The notes under the pieces are model-generated. The model was not told where the DNA came from. It searched no databases and saw only the letters and a program-made list of their open reading frames with translations. From contig NZ_AXAY01000006.1 in NCBI RefSeq assembly GCF_000473045.1, positions 1 through 64,000 on the forward strand: a DNA stretch of 64,000 bases. Reading direction: 5' to 3'. This DNA is from Bradyrhizobium sp. WSM3983 (GTDB lineage: Bacteria; Pseudomonadota; Alphaproteobacteria; Rhizobiales; Xanthobacteraceae). This document shows positions 8,057 to 17,256 of the stretch, piece by piece. A program made the translations under genes and the position numbers. Numbering within the stretch: position 1 is the stretch's first letter; every line of letters starts with the position of its first letter.

Positions 8057-10033
8057 CTAAAGCCCCGTCGACGCCTCGATCCTGAACTGCGCCAGCGCGC
8101 TCTGTGGGTCGGATTGCAAGAGCTGCATCAATTGCGTCAGCGGCGCCTTGGCGCGCGGGGAGAGCTTGATGGAAAGCGTCTGGCCCGGCGTCTCGACGAA
8201 GCGGGCGATCGCGTCCGCGGCCGCGTCCGCATCCGGATTGGCGGAAGCAACTTGCTCGCGTTTAGCCTTGATGCTCTCGACCAGCGCCTGGCGTGCGGCG
8301 TCGCGGCTGACATTCTGCATCCGTGCGAACTGCGCCACGACGAGATCGACGATGCCGCTGTCGCTCAGTGAAAACTCAAGCGCGCCGGTCTCAATTCTGG
8401 CGGCCTGACCCATGAACTCGGCTGGATCGGCCGAAAACACCTCGCGCGGCACGTTGCTGAGCGCGATGCGCAATTGCGCTTTTGCGATTCCTCCGATGTC
8501 GAGGGTTGCTGGTGTCAGAGCGAAGCTGTTGGAGGACTCCGTCCAGCCCGCGCCGAGATCGAGGTCGATCGCAAGCTTGTCGACCCCGCTGAGAACCAAT
8601 TGAAGCTGCTTTGGATCGGATGGATCGGTGGGCGTGACAAATTTTGCCACCACATGCGCCTTGCTCGGGATCGAGCCGATCAGTTGTCCCCAGTCGAGAC
8701 TCAGCGTGTCGATCGTGACCAGCTTCTTGGTGTTCTTGAAGGGCGCAGCCACGCCCTTGATCTCCGCGCCTGCGAGCACACCGAACAGCCCGAGCATTTG
8801 ATCCGGCGAGGGCGCCCGCCCGGGAGTTGTGAGGCCTGCTGCCCAGCGCATCAGGTTCGGCGCGCTGAACGACCTCAGCGCGAAGCGCTCCATTTTGAAC
8901 TGGCCCTGCGGCGACGGCGTATCGAGGCCTTCGACCGCGAATTCACCATCCTTGTACCTGACCGCGTTGATGCTGCCCGTCCCCTGCGGCGTCGCAATCG
9001 ACGTCTTGCCGATCTCGATCTTGCCGACGCGGAGGCCTTCGTAAAAGTTGGCGAGCTTCTCCATCATGTCGCGAGCCTGCGCCGGCGTTGGCGGCGCCGA
9101 CGGATTCTGGGGCAGCATGGCGAGCATCTCGGCCATCCGGAATTTCGAGGGCTGCACCCCGATATCGTCGACGGCGATGCCGTCGACCCGGAGGCGAACG
9201 TCCCCGGACGTCACCGTGTACGGTCCCGTCGAAATTTGCCTGTAGAGCTGATGGATGCCGTCGTCATTCGCCTTTTGCGGATCGAGCGCGGCGAGCATGC
9301 CGGTGGAATCGAAATCGCTCATCGCCAGGTTCGACAGTTCTCCCGTCAGCAAGCCGGGCTTGCCCGGCTGCGCGGTCTTGAACGTGAAGGTGAGCCGGTC
9401 CGCCTTGGTCGCCTCGACCTTGCCGTGCCTGAGATTTTTCATCACCAGACCCGAGTAGGCCAAATCGCCACCTTCGGGCTTGGCGGTATCGGGCTTGGTG
9501 ACGAGGGTGATGGCAATGGTCGGCACTTCAATGGAGGACGCCGAGACGCTGCTGAACTGTTCGAGACCGAAGCGATAGAGATCGATGACGGCGTTTGATG
9601 GCGGCAAGGCCCGAGCCCTGATCGCCCCGGTGAAATCCCGTATCGTGGCCTGCGCGATCTTGTAGCCGGCCTTCATTGGCGAGGGGCCGACGTTACTGTC
9701 GATCGCAAACGCGATGCCCGAGACCTCGATTGTATCGGCAGAAAACTGTCCCTCGTCCGCTTGGCGCACACCGGTCGCCCTGACCCTGGCAATCTTGATC
9801 TGCGTCTGTGACTGCTGGCCGGGATCGATGGCGATGTCCTCGATCGTGAGGGTACGGCTCGGCAAATCGAACCCGATCTTGCCGTGGCTCGCCTTGCCGC
9901 CATTGCTGCGGATCTGCTCGAAGGCCGTCTCGATCTCGGCAGTGACGCGATGTTTTGCGTAGAGGCTGAAGCCGAACCAGCCGCCCGCAGCAAGCATGGC
10001 GACTGCGATCAGGCCGATCAGGATCCGCTTCAT
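8057..10033 (-). CDS. Large exported protein of unknown function (DUF945/AsmA-like appearance)
   Basis: A 658-residue protein starting at 10033 (MKRILIGLIAVAM) with an N-terminal hydrophobic segment at residues 4-25, either a signal anchor or an uncleaved signal peptide. The start is preceded by GGAGCTGGGA. The rest is soluble and rich in short beta-type patterns such as LTIEDIAIDPG, VEVPTIAIT-like and LEFSLSDSGIVDLVV, in the style of periplasmic AsmA- or DUF945-type proteins. I cannot assign a named family. It is divergent from maeB (250-bp gap) and convergent with aspS, so it forms its own unit. Confidence 0.75.
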   Translation of the reverse strand: MKRILIGLIAVAMLAAGGWFGFSLYAKHRVTAEIETAFEQIRSNGGKASHGKIGFDLPSRTLTIEDIAIDPGQQSQTQIKIARVRATGVRQADEGQFSADTIEVSGIAFAIDSNVGPSPMKAGYKIAQATIRDFTGAIRARALPPSNAVIDLYRFGLEQFSSVSASSIEVPTIAITLVTKPDTAKPEGGDLAYSGLVMKNLRHGKVEATKADRLTFTFKTAQPGKPGLLTGELSNLAMSDFDSTGMLAALDPQKANDDGIHQLYRQISTGPYTVTSGDVRLRVDGIAVDDIGVQPSKFRMAEMLAMLPQNPSAPPTPAQARDMMEKLANFYEGLRVGKIEIGKTSIATPQGTGSINAVRYKDGEFAVEGLDTPSPQGQFKMERFALRSFSAPNLMRWAAGLTTPGRAPSPDQMLGLFGVLAGAEIKGVAAPFKNTKKLVTIDTLSLDWGQLIGSIPSKAHVVAKFVTPTDPSDPKQLQLVLSGVDKLAIDLDLGAGWTESSNSFALTPATLDIGGIAKAQLRIALSNVPREVFSADPAEFMGQAARIETGALEFSLSDSGIVDLVVAQFARMQNVSRDAARQALVESIKAKREQVASANPDADAAADAIARFVETPGQTLSIKLSPRAKAPLTQLMQLLQSDPQSALAQFRIEASTGL

Positions 10034-10283
10034 TCCCAGCTCCAGTTGCTCGTTATGCACTGCGCAACCTGCCATATTCGGGAAACGTCGTGCGGTCCAG
10101 GGAAAGCTAGCTCTGTCAAATATTTGACCATGCGATCTGTTAATTGGACTGCAATCGGATGTTGCCACCGAGGCGTTGGCCGTGCTTCATCCCGGTTTCC
10201 ATGAGCCGGAATACCGTGTGCACTGCGGCAGACCGGTCGGGACAACGCATCTTTGAGGCCGGTAACGCGAGGCGAGACACTGC

Positions 10284-12593
10284 ATGTCATCTTATTCTGA
10301 TGATCTTCACCAGGCGGCGCTCGCCTATCACCGTCTGCCGCGCCCCGGAAAGCTCGAGATTCAGGCGAGCAAGCCGCTCGCCAACCAGCGCGACCTCGCG
10401 CTTGCCTATTCTCCGGGCGTTGCGGCCGCCTGCACCGAGATCGCCAAGAACCCGGCGGAAGCTGCGACCCTGACCACCCGCGCCAATCTGGTCGCCGTGG
10501 TCTCGAACGGCACCGCGGTGCTCGGCCTCGGCAATATCGGCCCGCTGGCGTCCAAGCCGGTGATGGAAGGCAAGGCGGTTCTGTTCAAGAAATTCGCCGG
10601 CATCGACGTGTTCGACATCGAGATCGCCGCCGACACCATCGAGCGCGTGGTCGAGACCGTGGCGGCGCTCGAGCCGACCTTCGGCGGCATCAATCTGGAA
10701 GACATCCGCGGTCCGGAATGTTTCGAGATCGAGGCGCAGCTGAAGGAGCGCATGAAGATTCCGGTCTTCCATGACGATCAGCATGGCACCGCGATCATCG
10801 TCGCCGCCGCCATCACCAATGGCCTGCGCCTGAACGGCAAGAAGCTCTCGGACGTCAAGATCGTGGCGTCGGGGGCAGGGGCTGCGGCGATTGCGACGCT
10901 CAACCTGCTGGTCTCGATGGGCGCGCAGCGCAAGAACATCTGGGTCTGCGACATCGATGGCCTTGTGCATGAGGGCCGCAACACCACCATGGATCGCTGG
11001 AAGGCGGTCTATGCGCAGAAGACCGACAAGCGCACGCTTGGCGACGTCATCGGCGGCGCCGACATCTTCATCGGCCTGTCGGCCCCGGGCGTGCTCAAGC
11101 CCGAGATGGCCAAGGCGATGGGCGACAAACCCCTCATCATGGCGCTCGCCAACCCCACGCCGGAGATCATGCCGGAGGAGGCACGCAAGGTGCGCCCCGA
11201 CGCGATGATCTGCACCGGTCGCTCCGACTATCCGAACCAGGTCAACAACGTCCTCTGCTTTCCCTTCATCTTTCGTGGCGCGCTCGATGTCGGCGCCAGC
11301 GCCATCAACGAGGAGATGAAACATGCCGCCGTCGAGGCCATCGCGCAGCTCGCGCGCGAGGCGCCGTCGGATGCGGTCGCGCAAGGCTTTGACACTGGCG
11401 AGACGCAAGGCTTCGGTCCGGGCTCGCTGATCCCGAGCCCGTTTGATCCGCGGCTAATCCTCCGCATCGCACCGGCCGTGGCGAAGGCCGCGATGGAATC
11501 CGGCGTCGCAACGCGGCCCATCACCAATTTTGACGAATACACCGCGCTGCTCGAGCGCTTCGCCTTCCGCTCCGGCCTCGTCATGAAGCCGATGTTCGCC
11601 AAGGCCAAGACCCAGCCGGTGCGTTTGATCTACGCAGAAGGCGAGGACGAGCGCGTGCTGCGTGCCACGCAGGTGGTGCTCGAGGAGAAGCTGGCGCGGC
11701 CGATCCTGGTCGGCCGTCCCTCGGTGGTGGAAGCCCGCATCAAGCGCTTCGGCCTGCAGATTCGCGCCGGCAAGGATTTTGACCTCGTCAACCCCGAAGA
11801 CGATCCGCGCTACCGCTCCTACGTGCAGTCCTATGTCGAGGTCGCCGGCCGCCGCGGCGTGACGCCGGATGCGGCCCGCACGGTGGTGCGCACCAACAAC
11901 ACGGTGATCGCGGCGCTCGCGGTGACACGCGGGGAGGCGGATGCCATGCTCTGCGGCGTCGAGGGCCGCTACATGCATCATCTGCGTCATGTCCGCGAGA
12001 TCATCGGCTTTGCGCCGGGGGTCAGCGACTATGCCGCGCTGGCGCTGCTGATCACCAGCAAGGGTGCCTTCTTCATCGCCGACACGCAAGTTCGCCCCAA
12101 TCCGAGCGCCGAAGAGCTCGCCGAGATCGCCTCGCTCGCGGCGGTCCATGTCCAGCGCTTTGCGCTTAAGCCCAGGATCGCCTTCGTCTCGCATTCGGAT
12201 TTCGGCAGCTACGACACCGACTCCTCGCGCAAGATGCGACGGGCGACCCAGCTGCTGAAGGAAAAGCATCCGGAGATCGAGGCCGACGGCGAGATGCAGG
12301 GCGACACGGCGCTCTCCGCTGCCGCGCGCAAAATGGTGTTGCCGCACTCCAAGCTGGAGGGCGAGGCCAACATCATGATCATGCCGACGCTGGACACCGC
12401 CAACGTCGCCTATCAGATGATCAAGTCGCTGGCGGACGCGCTGCCGGTCGGCCCGATCCTGATCGGCCCGGCGCGGCCCGCCCACATCCTCACCCCCTCG
12501 GTGACCGCGCGCGGCATCCTCAACATGACAGCGGTGGCCGTGGTGGAAGCGCAGGAGCGCGCGGCGCGGCAGCAGCCGACATTGTTTACGTGA
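10284..12593 (+). CDS. maeB: NADP-dependent malic enzyme (ME-PTA hybrid)
   Basis: A 769-residue fusion. The N-terminal malic-enzyme domain has [16 protein letters not shown] near residue 40, [14 protein letters not shown] near 105 and [20 protein letters not shown] near 160. The NAD(P)-binding domain has [16 protein letters not shown] near 195. From about residue 430 there is a phosphotransacetylase-like domain ([15 protein letters not shown] onward) that in this family is regulatory and lacks activity. It converts malate to pyruvate plus CO2. Length matches MaeB-type enzymes (about 760). In rhizobia these enzymes support growth on C4-dicarboxylates. Confidence 0.96.
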   Translation: MSSYSDDLHQAALAYHRLPRPGKLEIQASKPLANQRDLALAYSPGVAAACTEIAKNPAEAATLTTRANLVAVVSNGTAVLGLGNIGPLASKPVMEGKAVLFKKFAGIDVFDIEIAADTIERVVETVAALEPTFGGINLEDIRGPECFEIEAQLKERMKIPVFHDDQHGTAIIVAAAITNGLRLNGKKLSDVKIVASGAGAAAIATLNLLVSMGAQRKNIWVCDIDGLVHEGRNTTMDRWKAVYAQKTDKRTLGDVIGGADIFIGLSAPGVLKPEMAKAMGDKPLIMALANPTPEIMPEEARKVRPDAMICTGRSDYPNQVNNVLCFPFIFRGALDVGASAINEEMKHAAVEAIAQLAREAPSDAVAQGFDTGETQGFGPGSLIPSPFDPRLILRIAPAVAKAAMESGVATRPITNFDEYTALLERFAFRSGLVMKPMFAKAKTQPVRLIYAEGEDERVLRATQVVLEEKLARPILVGRPSVVEARIKRFGLQIRAGKDFDLVNPEDDPRYRSYVQSYVEVAGRRGVTPDAARTVVRTNNTVIAALAVTRGEADAMLCGVEGRYMHHLRHVREIIGFAPGVSDYAALALLITSKGAFFIADTQVRPNPSAEELAEIASLAAVHVQRFALKPRIAFVSHSDFGSYDTDSSRKMRRATQLLKEKHPEIEADGEMQGDTALSAAARKMVLPHSKLEGEANIMIMPTLDTANVAYQMIKSLADALPVGPILIGPARPAHILTPSVTARGILNMTAVAVVEAQERAARQQPTLFT

Positions 12594-12622
12594 GGGCGAG
12601 CTCTCGCCGCGGATTGTCCGGC

Positions 12623-12806
12623 CCCGGTGGTCCGCAACACCGACACCGGCACCGGACTGGCGATGATGCGCTAAGGCATACCACCACCGCCACGCACAGG
12701 CGCGCCCACTGTTCACCAACATCCGCAACACATCATCGCCGCACCGGCTCGGCTGGCTGAAGCCGGAGAACCGATGCCTCGCGCCGTTCACGGCATCGCT
12801 GAAGTA
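12623..12806 (+). pseudogene. SRAP (YedK/HMCES-type) gene fragment, middle part
   Basis: The translation gives PVVRNTDTGTGLAMMR, then a TAA where the family has Trp of MMRWGMPPPPR, then GIPPPPRTGAP. After a frameshift it resumes with TNIRNTSSPHR and GWLKPENRCLAPF. This is the region around residues 45-110 of SOS-response-associated peptidases, which shield abasic sites in single-stranded DNA. A stop and at least one frameshift make it non-functional. The N-terminal piece lies 400 bp downstream, not upstream. Confidence 0.8.
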
Positions 12807-12963
12807 ACTGCACTAGGCTCGTCAGTTTGGAGGTCAGGGGTTGCATCAGTTCGTTCCAAATCCGGAACGCGGTGAAGCAAAAGTCGCGGGCGTTGCAGAT
12901 TTACAACCCGCATAGCCATTCGAGATATTAAGCTCGTCCATTGAGACGACCGAAACATATTTC

Positions 12964-13197
12964 ATGTTTACTTCATACGAACAGCGGGGACAAAAAGTGT
13001 TTGATGTCTATCGCAATGGGAAGCGCGAGTTGCTTGTTCTAAGCAATGGCTCTGCAATACCCGTCGTTTGCTCTCCGAATAAGTGGCGCAAGAGCAGAAA
13101 AAGAGTTCTCAAAGTCAGCGACGAGATCAAGTCAGCCGTTCAGGCGCAGGGCTACTACGTTCGCAGCTTGCGGGTCACCAAGGAGCGGACGATCTAG
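12964..13197 (+). CDS. Small conserved hypothetical protein (77 aa)
   Basis: A 77-residue basic protein starting [19 protein letters not shown], containing [11 protein letters not shown] and [20 protein letters not shown]. Composition is protein-like, with alternating hydrophobic positions. The base composition is clearly less GC-rich than housekeeping genes nearby. I do not recognise a domain. There is no obvious ribosome-binding site upstream of 12964. It sits inside the patch of SRAP gene fragments, so it is probably a recent arrival or a leftover. Confidence 0.5.
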   Translation: MFTSYEQRGQKVFDVYRNGKRELLVLSNGSAIPVVCSPNKWRKSRKRVLKVSDEIKSAVQAQGYYVRSLRVTKERTI

Positions 13198-13221
13198 GTC
13201 GAGCAGGTCGGCGGCTTCTCC

Positions 13222-13281
13222 ATGTGCCTTCTCTGCAGCATCACCACAAACCAACCCTCCATCCTCGCGCTATTCCGCGTA
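13222..13281 (+). pseudogene. SRAP (YedK/HMCES-type) gene fragment, N-terminus
   Basis: MCLLCSITTNQPSILALFRV matches the family N-terminus, whose catalytic Cys2 follows the initiator Met. The resemblance stops after about 20 residues, at GRVEKEADKP. No continuation is found within 800 bp. The fragment lies downstream of the middle fragment (12623-12806), so the two cannot come from a simple in-place decay. Confidence 0.7.
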
Positions 13282-13344
13282 ACGGCCGGGTGGAGAAGGA
13301 GGCAGATAAGCCGAGCAGCTTGAACGCGAACGGCTGTGGGGAGG

Positions 13345-13557
13345 TTAGGTCATAGCCGCGCCATCCAACTGCGCAAGCCCCGCCTCGATCACATTGATAT
13401 CTTCCTCGATCTGCTGAATGGTTGTTCGGCAATCAAAACCGGTGCGTGCCTTTAGGTCCACGGCCAGCTTCCGGCGTTGCATGCGCAAATCGTCGAGAGC
13501 CCTCCTGTCATTCAGGCTAACGTAACCGCCCACAATAAGCTCGAGTGCGTTTGGCAT
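13345..13557 (-). CDS. Small conserved hypothetical protein (70 aa)
   Basis: A 70-residue protein starting MPNALELIVGGYVSLNDRRAL and containing DLRMQRRKLAVDLKARTGFD and IQQIEEDINVIEAGLAQLDG. The heptad-like spacing of hydrophobic residues suggests one or two helices. I associate near-identical short proteins with Bradyrhizobium genomes, from memory only. It runs on the opposite strand to the SRAP fragments, in line with the two further small genes at 13593 and 13818. No function can be proposed. Confidence 0.6.
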   Translation of the reverse strand: MPNALELIVGGYVSLNDRRALDDLRMQRRKLAVDLKARTGFDCRTTIQQIEEDINVIEAGLAQLDGAAMT

Positions 13558-13592
13558 TCCCGGCCTCAGTCCTAATCACCCACCCGCAACGC

Positions 13593-13808
13593 TTAGCGCG
13601 CGACACTCTTCACCACGGCATCTCTTCGCAGATTGTGTCCAGCAGCCGTCAAATGGGACCCTATGATCAGACCGAGCCGTCTCAACGTCTGGAGAGCAAG
13701 AGGGGCGCACAGTTCAATCGAAAGTCCGGCTCCCAATATCGCAATGGCGCGTCGTTCATCGCTATCGAGATCAGCCCATGAGATGTCCATCACGCGCCTC
13801 CGCGCCAA
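13593..13808 (-). CDS. Small hypothetical protein, HTH-like (71 aa)
   Basis: A 71-residue protein. Two starts are possible, at 13808 (MARRRV) or 13790 (MDISWADL). The body reads SDERRAIAILGAGLSIEL, APLALQTLRRLGLIIG and LTAAGHNLRRDAVV, which looks like a compact winged-helix or HTH unit in which a final strand follows LTAAG. Resemblance to short regulators is weak and no target is suggested. It lies 9 bp downstream of the tiny gene at 13818-13952 on the same strand, so the two may be co-transcribed. Confidence 0.55.
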   Translation of the reverse strand: MARRRVMDISWADLDSDERRAIAILGAGLSIELCAPLALQTLRRLGLIIGSHLTAAGHNLRRDAVVKSVAR

Positions 13809-13817
13809 AGGAATTAT

Positions 13818-13952
13818 CTAAAATCCAAACGCGTTACCGATTTGCCGCAGCATAACCAGAGCCGCGTCGGTGTACCGACCGTGAGTTAGGTATTGATCCA
13901 CCTGCGCTGTGCTAATCAGCGCCACAACTGCCACCGCGAAGCCCTTAAACAT
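13818..13952 (-). CDS. Tiny exported protein (44 aa)
   Basis: ATG at 13952 is preceded by an excellent Shine-Dalgarno AAAGGAGAG. The 44-residue product starts MFKGFAVAVVALISTAQVDQYL, a short signal peptide, and continues THGRYTDAALVMLRQIGNAFGF. The strong RBS, the exported N-terminus and a TAG stop directly before the next gene support it as a real gene despite its size. Function unknown; I recall similar short exported proteins scattered through Bradyrhizobium. Confidence 0.65.
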   Translation of the reverse strand: MFKGFAVAVVALISTAQVDQYLTHGRYTDAALVMLRQIGNAFGF

Positions 13953-14085
13953 TGGGCCTCTCCTTTCGAAAGAGACCGCCAACCGGGCGTGTCGAATATT
14001 AAACTGTTCTCAAAATGCGCTGCCGCACATGGCGACCTAATATGTAAATGGTGACAGTGACCAGTAACCAGTTCCTTAACGGCGC

Positions 14086-14188
14086 GATGTCTGGATGCGC
14101 GCACCGTGGAATCAAGCCAAAGCGTTACAGCGGCCATTGCCTGATGATGTGCTCAAGATCGTGATGCGCAGGGGCGGAGAAGAAGGAT
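14086..14188 (+). pseudogene. SRAP (YedK/HMCES-type) gene fragment, C-terminus
   Basis: The frame reads [20 protein letters not shown] followed by [14 protein letters not shown], which is the C-terminal end typical of the SRAP family ([11 protein letters not shown]...LQRPLPDD). A TAA precedes it in frame two codons upstream (TAACGGCGCGATGTC), so it is not attached to a full gene. It is the third SRAP piece in 1.5 kb. Confidence 0.7.
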
Positions 14189-14389
14189 CGAGCAGCGGCA
14201 TGACCAATCCGCTTGGCCCCAAGAAGCAGACCATAACCAGACGGCCGGGTATGGACGCGATGGGGCCAGTAGCGGACATGGTGGCAATGCCAAATATTCA
14301 GTATAATAAAGTCGCTTGTTCAAAGATATAGCGTAGACATGTCAGCCGGCGATCGACCGTTAGGGCTGTAACGAAGGAGTCGGTCGGAC

Positions 14390-15397
14390 ATGGGCCGCGG
14401 GTTTCTTGGTTTACTCACATTAGCGATACTCGCGATGACGACATTGGCCGTGGCCGCTGGCACGTCGTTCGACGAGGATAAAATCAAAGAGTTGAAGAAC
14501 GCCGGATACGTCGAACTGCGTGGTGCCGAGGCGGTTGACTTTCTCGTGGGCAATTCTGCCGTAAAGCGTGACGATCAACTAGGTAAAGGGCAAACTGGCA
14601 CCAAGAGGCCTCAAATCAATTATTATCCAAACAACCGTGTGTGGTACACCTGCCGAGGATCGTTCGGCTCGGGCTGCGACATTCAATCGTGGGATGTTGA
14701 AAACGGTGACATTTGCTTTTCTGTCGATCCATGTGATGACGCACCGATGATTTTGAAGGCCCCGCGCTCAAACAGCGATAAGCTGGGCCTGATGATATAC
14801 GACCAGGGCGAGCCCCCTTACGAGGTCTACGATATTACCAAAGGCAATCAGGCCGGGGCACCACTGTTCGACGATCGCTTCGCTGGCCGCTTGATCGAAC
14901 TCGACAGAGTAAAACCCAGCAAAGAGATAAGAGATGCAAACGCACACACCCAGGACGGAGTTATTTCAATCTCCGGATCACGCGGTATTTCGTTTCTCGT
15001 AGGAAATACTTTTCTCTCTCACGATGTGGCAGCCCCATCCAAAGAACAAGGGGACGCCGCCTGCCGTGAGCACGGTACGTATTATTCTCCGGACGGCGAC
15101 ATTATCTCGTTTACTTGTCAGCCTCCGCCGGGTCGGCTCTGGACGATATCTGTCCTGCATTGGAAACTTCAATCGGGGGCGATTTGCGGAAAACAGTCCA
15201 CCGACCTCAGCAAGTGTGCATTAGCAAGGCTGACTGCGACACTTGCGCCAGAAAGTCCCAACGACGATAGCAAGTTGCGAGTTCAAGATCGGCAAAACGG
15301 AGTTACACTTTTCGGCTACGCAGGCAATGTCTTCAATTTTAGGTTTGAAAAGCGCTTAAACTCGGAACGCTCGAGCAGAGAAAGGTCCGAGCGATAA
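14390..15397 (+). CDS. Secreted protein with two copies of one module, unknown function
   Basis: A 335-residue protein with a clear signal peptide (MGRGFLGLLTLAILAM, cleavage near AVA-AG at 22-24) and a good RBS (GAAGGAG). The mature part contains an internal duplication of about 150 residues. FLVGN occurs at 51-55 and 202-206, followed in each copy by a YY-containing strand, a Cys-bearing strand (VWYTCRG; ISFTCQP), a Trp (IQSWDVENGDICF; VLHWKLQSGAICG) and then Cys. Paired cysteines suggest periplasmic disulfides. The GC content is lower than flanking housekeeping genes. I recognise no family. Confidence 0.75.
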   Translation: MGRGFLGLLTLAILAMTTLAVAAGTSFDEDKIKELKNAGYVELRGAEAVDFLVGNSAVKRDDQLGKGQTGTKRPQINYYPNNRVWYTCRGSFGSGCDIQSWDVENGDICFSVDPCDDAPMILKAPRSNSDKLGLMIYDQGEPPYEVYDITKGNQAGAPLFDDRFAGRLIELDRVKPSKEIRDANAHTQDGVISISGSRGISFLVGNTFLSHDVAAPSKEQGDAACREHGTYYSPDGDIISFTCQPPPGRLWTISVLHWKLQSGAICGKQSTDLSKCALARLTATLAPESPNDDSKLRVQDRQNGVTLFGYAGNVFNFRFEKRLNSERSSRERSER

Positions 15398-15704
15398 CCG
15401 AGTGGGCTTCTCACAGGCGCCATCAAATACGTTGTTCGGCCCATTTGGTTCTCACGATCTAAGCTTTCGGCGCTATAATTTTGCACCGCAAGCCAGCAGT
15501 CTCCAATTGGTGAAAGCGCCTAGCTCGGTGATTTCCGCTTTGGGTCAAGCAGCGAAGAACTCAGAATGAGCAAATCAGGTCTGCTGTGCCCCAAATTGCG
15601 GACATCAAAGGGCCGGACCGAATTTTGTCGCGATGGGCCAACACGCGATCTTGGCTCACCGCATCATTCACGCTGGCCGCGCCGGCGAGCAAATCCAATG
15701 TGGT
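15398..15704. other. Intergenic stretch without a convincing gene
   Basis: About 300 bp between the duplicated-module protein and the DUF1236-type gene. Short open frames exist on the + strand (from 15566) but they overlap the 3' end of the reverse-strand gene and have no family resemblance. I see no clear promoter, terminator or repeat. Confidence 0.5.
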
Positions 15705-16133
15705 TCAAGAGACCGGCTGCGTCTCCGAGAACATGTCAACAATCTTGTTGGTCATGCCGTTCACGATCAGCACCTGATCCTTGATTTTCACGTACATGTA
15801 GTCACGCAGTTCCGGTATTTGCGACAGAACCGGTGTTGGTAGTGATTGGGCCTTGACGCCTTTTGGAAGTTTCGCGCCCACAGCAGGAGTAAAGTCCTTT
15901 GCGGACTTGGTGGCCTTTAGCCGGAACTCAACCTCGTTGTGCTCAGTCAGCACCGCCTTGCGAATTTGCTCGCGCTGCATGTTTGTGAGGTTGAGATTCG
16001 GCAGCGATCGGCTCTGCCGCACCTTTGTGCCGTCGCTCAGTTCAACCGCGCCTCGCGTATTAGGTTGTGCCAGCGAAATCGCGGCACCGCCGAGGATGAT
16101 CGCGAGCGCGACGATGGTAATGGGAACTCTCAT
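15705..16133 (-). CDS. Exported DUF1236-type protein
   Basis: A 142-residue protein. The start at 16133 (MRVPITIVALAIILGGAAIS) gives a signal peptide with cleavage near SLA-QP; the 46-codon in-frame extension upstream has no family features. The mature part has NLTNMQREQIRKAVLTEH, then LPTPVLSQIPELRDYMYVKI and DQVLIVNGMTNKIVDM. This is the layout of DUF1236-type periplasmic proteins common in rhizobia (helix, then a small beta motif reading VxxxxQVLIVxxxTxKIV). The function is unknown. It stands alone. Confidence 0.78.
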   Translation of the reverse strand: MRVPITIVALAIILGGAAISLAQPNTRGAVELSDGTKVRQSRSLPNLNLTNMQREQIRKAVLTEHNEVEFRLKATKSAKDFTPAVGAKLPKGVKAQSLPTPVLSQIPELRDYMYVKIKDQVLIVNGMTNKIVDMFSETQPVS

Positions 16134-16374
16134 GGCCTTGCATCCTTCCGGATACGCCGCCCTTGAGGCAGTAACGAACAGATTATGCGTCCGTTCCGCG
16201 CAAGGCGTTCGAACGGACCACCTCGTCTCAATCGCGCCCGTCTGCACCTGATCAGGAGACTTCCGGTTCACCCCCGGCTAGGGACATGTCGCAGCACCTT
16301 GCCAACTGACGCGAAGGGCCAACAGGCTCATTCTGACGAGCGACGCCGCGAAGCGAGGCGGCTTACTCGTGTCG

Positions 16375-16479
16375 TCAAACCTTGACCCCTGAGATGACCA
16401 AGATCGCAGCCAGTCCCGGCAACATAATTGAACTCGGCACGATGCCCAGAAGCAAGCCGCCGATGAACGTCCCGATCAT
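16375..16479 (-). CDS. Possible tiny membrane peptide (34 aa)
   Basis: ATG at 16479 opens a 34-codon frame, MIGTFIGGLLLGIVPSSIML, continuing PGLAAILVISGVKV. It is wholly hydrophobic apart from the final Lys and could form one or two membrane helices with a GxxxG-like surface. There is no strong RBS. It is supported only by composition, so I rate it low. Confidence 0.3.
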   Translation of the reverse strand: MIGTFIGGLLLGIVPSSIMLPGLAAILVISGVKV

Positions 16480-16563
16480 TGATCCCTAGTCCGGGACTTG
16501 GGGGCTGTAAACACGGGATCGCCAACGTGTTAGACTTTGCCCAGCCGATCAGGGAGAAAAGCC

Positions 16564-16764
16564 ATGACCGCCGAGTTCGATGAAGACCGCTTCAATATGG
16601 CTATCCGTAAGTTTCTGAAGCATGTCGGAGTTACATCGCAGCGTGAAATCGAGAACCTGGTGCGTAGCGGGGCGGTGAAAGGTGGCGAGCTCAAACTGCG
16701 AATGACCCTGTCCGCTGAGGGGACGCCGCTGAATCATGTTGTCGAGGAAACAGTCGCACTCTGA
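16564..16764 (+). CDS. DUF6494-type small protein (66 aa)
   Basis: Starts at 16564 with GGGAGAAAAGCC just upstream, giving MTAEFDEDRFNMAIRKFLKH followed by VGVTSQREIENLVRSGAVKG and a short beta-type tail. The segment FNMAIRKFLKxVGVTSQREIE is the signature I associate with the widespread small DUF6494 family. Complete at 66 residues. The function is unknown. Neighbours are unrelated accessory genes. Confidence 0.85.
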   Translation: MTAEFDEDRFNMAIRKFLKHVGVTSQREIENLVRSGAVKGGELKLRMTLSAEGTPLNHVVEETVAL

Positions 16765-16955
16765 CGAGGGCACACGCTGCGACCCAACGTCCGTTCAGGG
16801 TCAAAAGCACCAGTCGGGCAGGTGCAGACCGATGTCCGGTCTTCTCCTAAACAGCAGACCTGTCCATACCCACGAGGCCCAGTAGCCCCGCGGCGAGCTG
16901 ATCCCCAATACGTTGACAACTTGCCAGCGGGATTGCCCGGCGCTTTCATCGAGCC

Positions 16956-17219
16956 ATGTCCACGCTTACCCGCCGCCGCGATCCCAATGCCCGCCAGAAA
17001 GGTTGGCTGATCCATTACGGCGATGTCCATGTCGGCAGCATCGGGTTGCGCAGCGGCAATCCGATCGGGAGCGAATCGCGGCAATGGCGCGGCAGCTTCT
17101 ATCCGGGATCGAACCCGGGCGACTGCACGTCCGGCACCGCGCCGACGTTCGATTGCGCGCGTGCAGCATTCTTTTACGCGGGCGGACCACCCGTAAATTT
17201 CCCAAGTGATGGCAGCTAG
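16956..17219 (+). CDS. Bradyrhizobial hypothetical protein, probably 3'-truncated (87 aa)
   Basis: MSTLTRRRDPNARQKGWLIH opens an 87-residue protein with YGDVHVGSIGLRSGNP, WRGSFYPGSNPGDCTSG and TFDCARAAFF. I recall this N-terminus from a family of roughly 115-120 residues common in Bradyrhizobium, in which the AR-F segment leads into a longer Trp-rich helix. Here the frame leaves that pattern at AGGPPVNF and stops, so the 3' end looks eroded. The recollection is from memory; an alignment would settle it. Confidence 0.55.
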   Translation: MSTLTRRRDPNARQKGWLIHYGDVHVGSIGLRSGNPIGSESRQWRGSFYPGSNPGDCTSGTAPTFDCARAAFFYAGGPPVNFPSDGS

Positions 17220-17256
17220 GCGCACTGGTTAACTGGTGCAGGTTGAGCGCCGCATT

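Noticed and set aside
17100..17125. ATCCGGGATCGAACCCGGG resembling a tRNA T arm or hairpin
   Set aside because: It falls inside a supported coding frame (YPGSNPGD) and no tRNA cloverleaf surrounds it.
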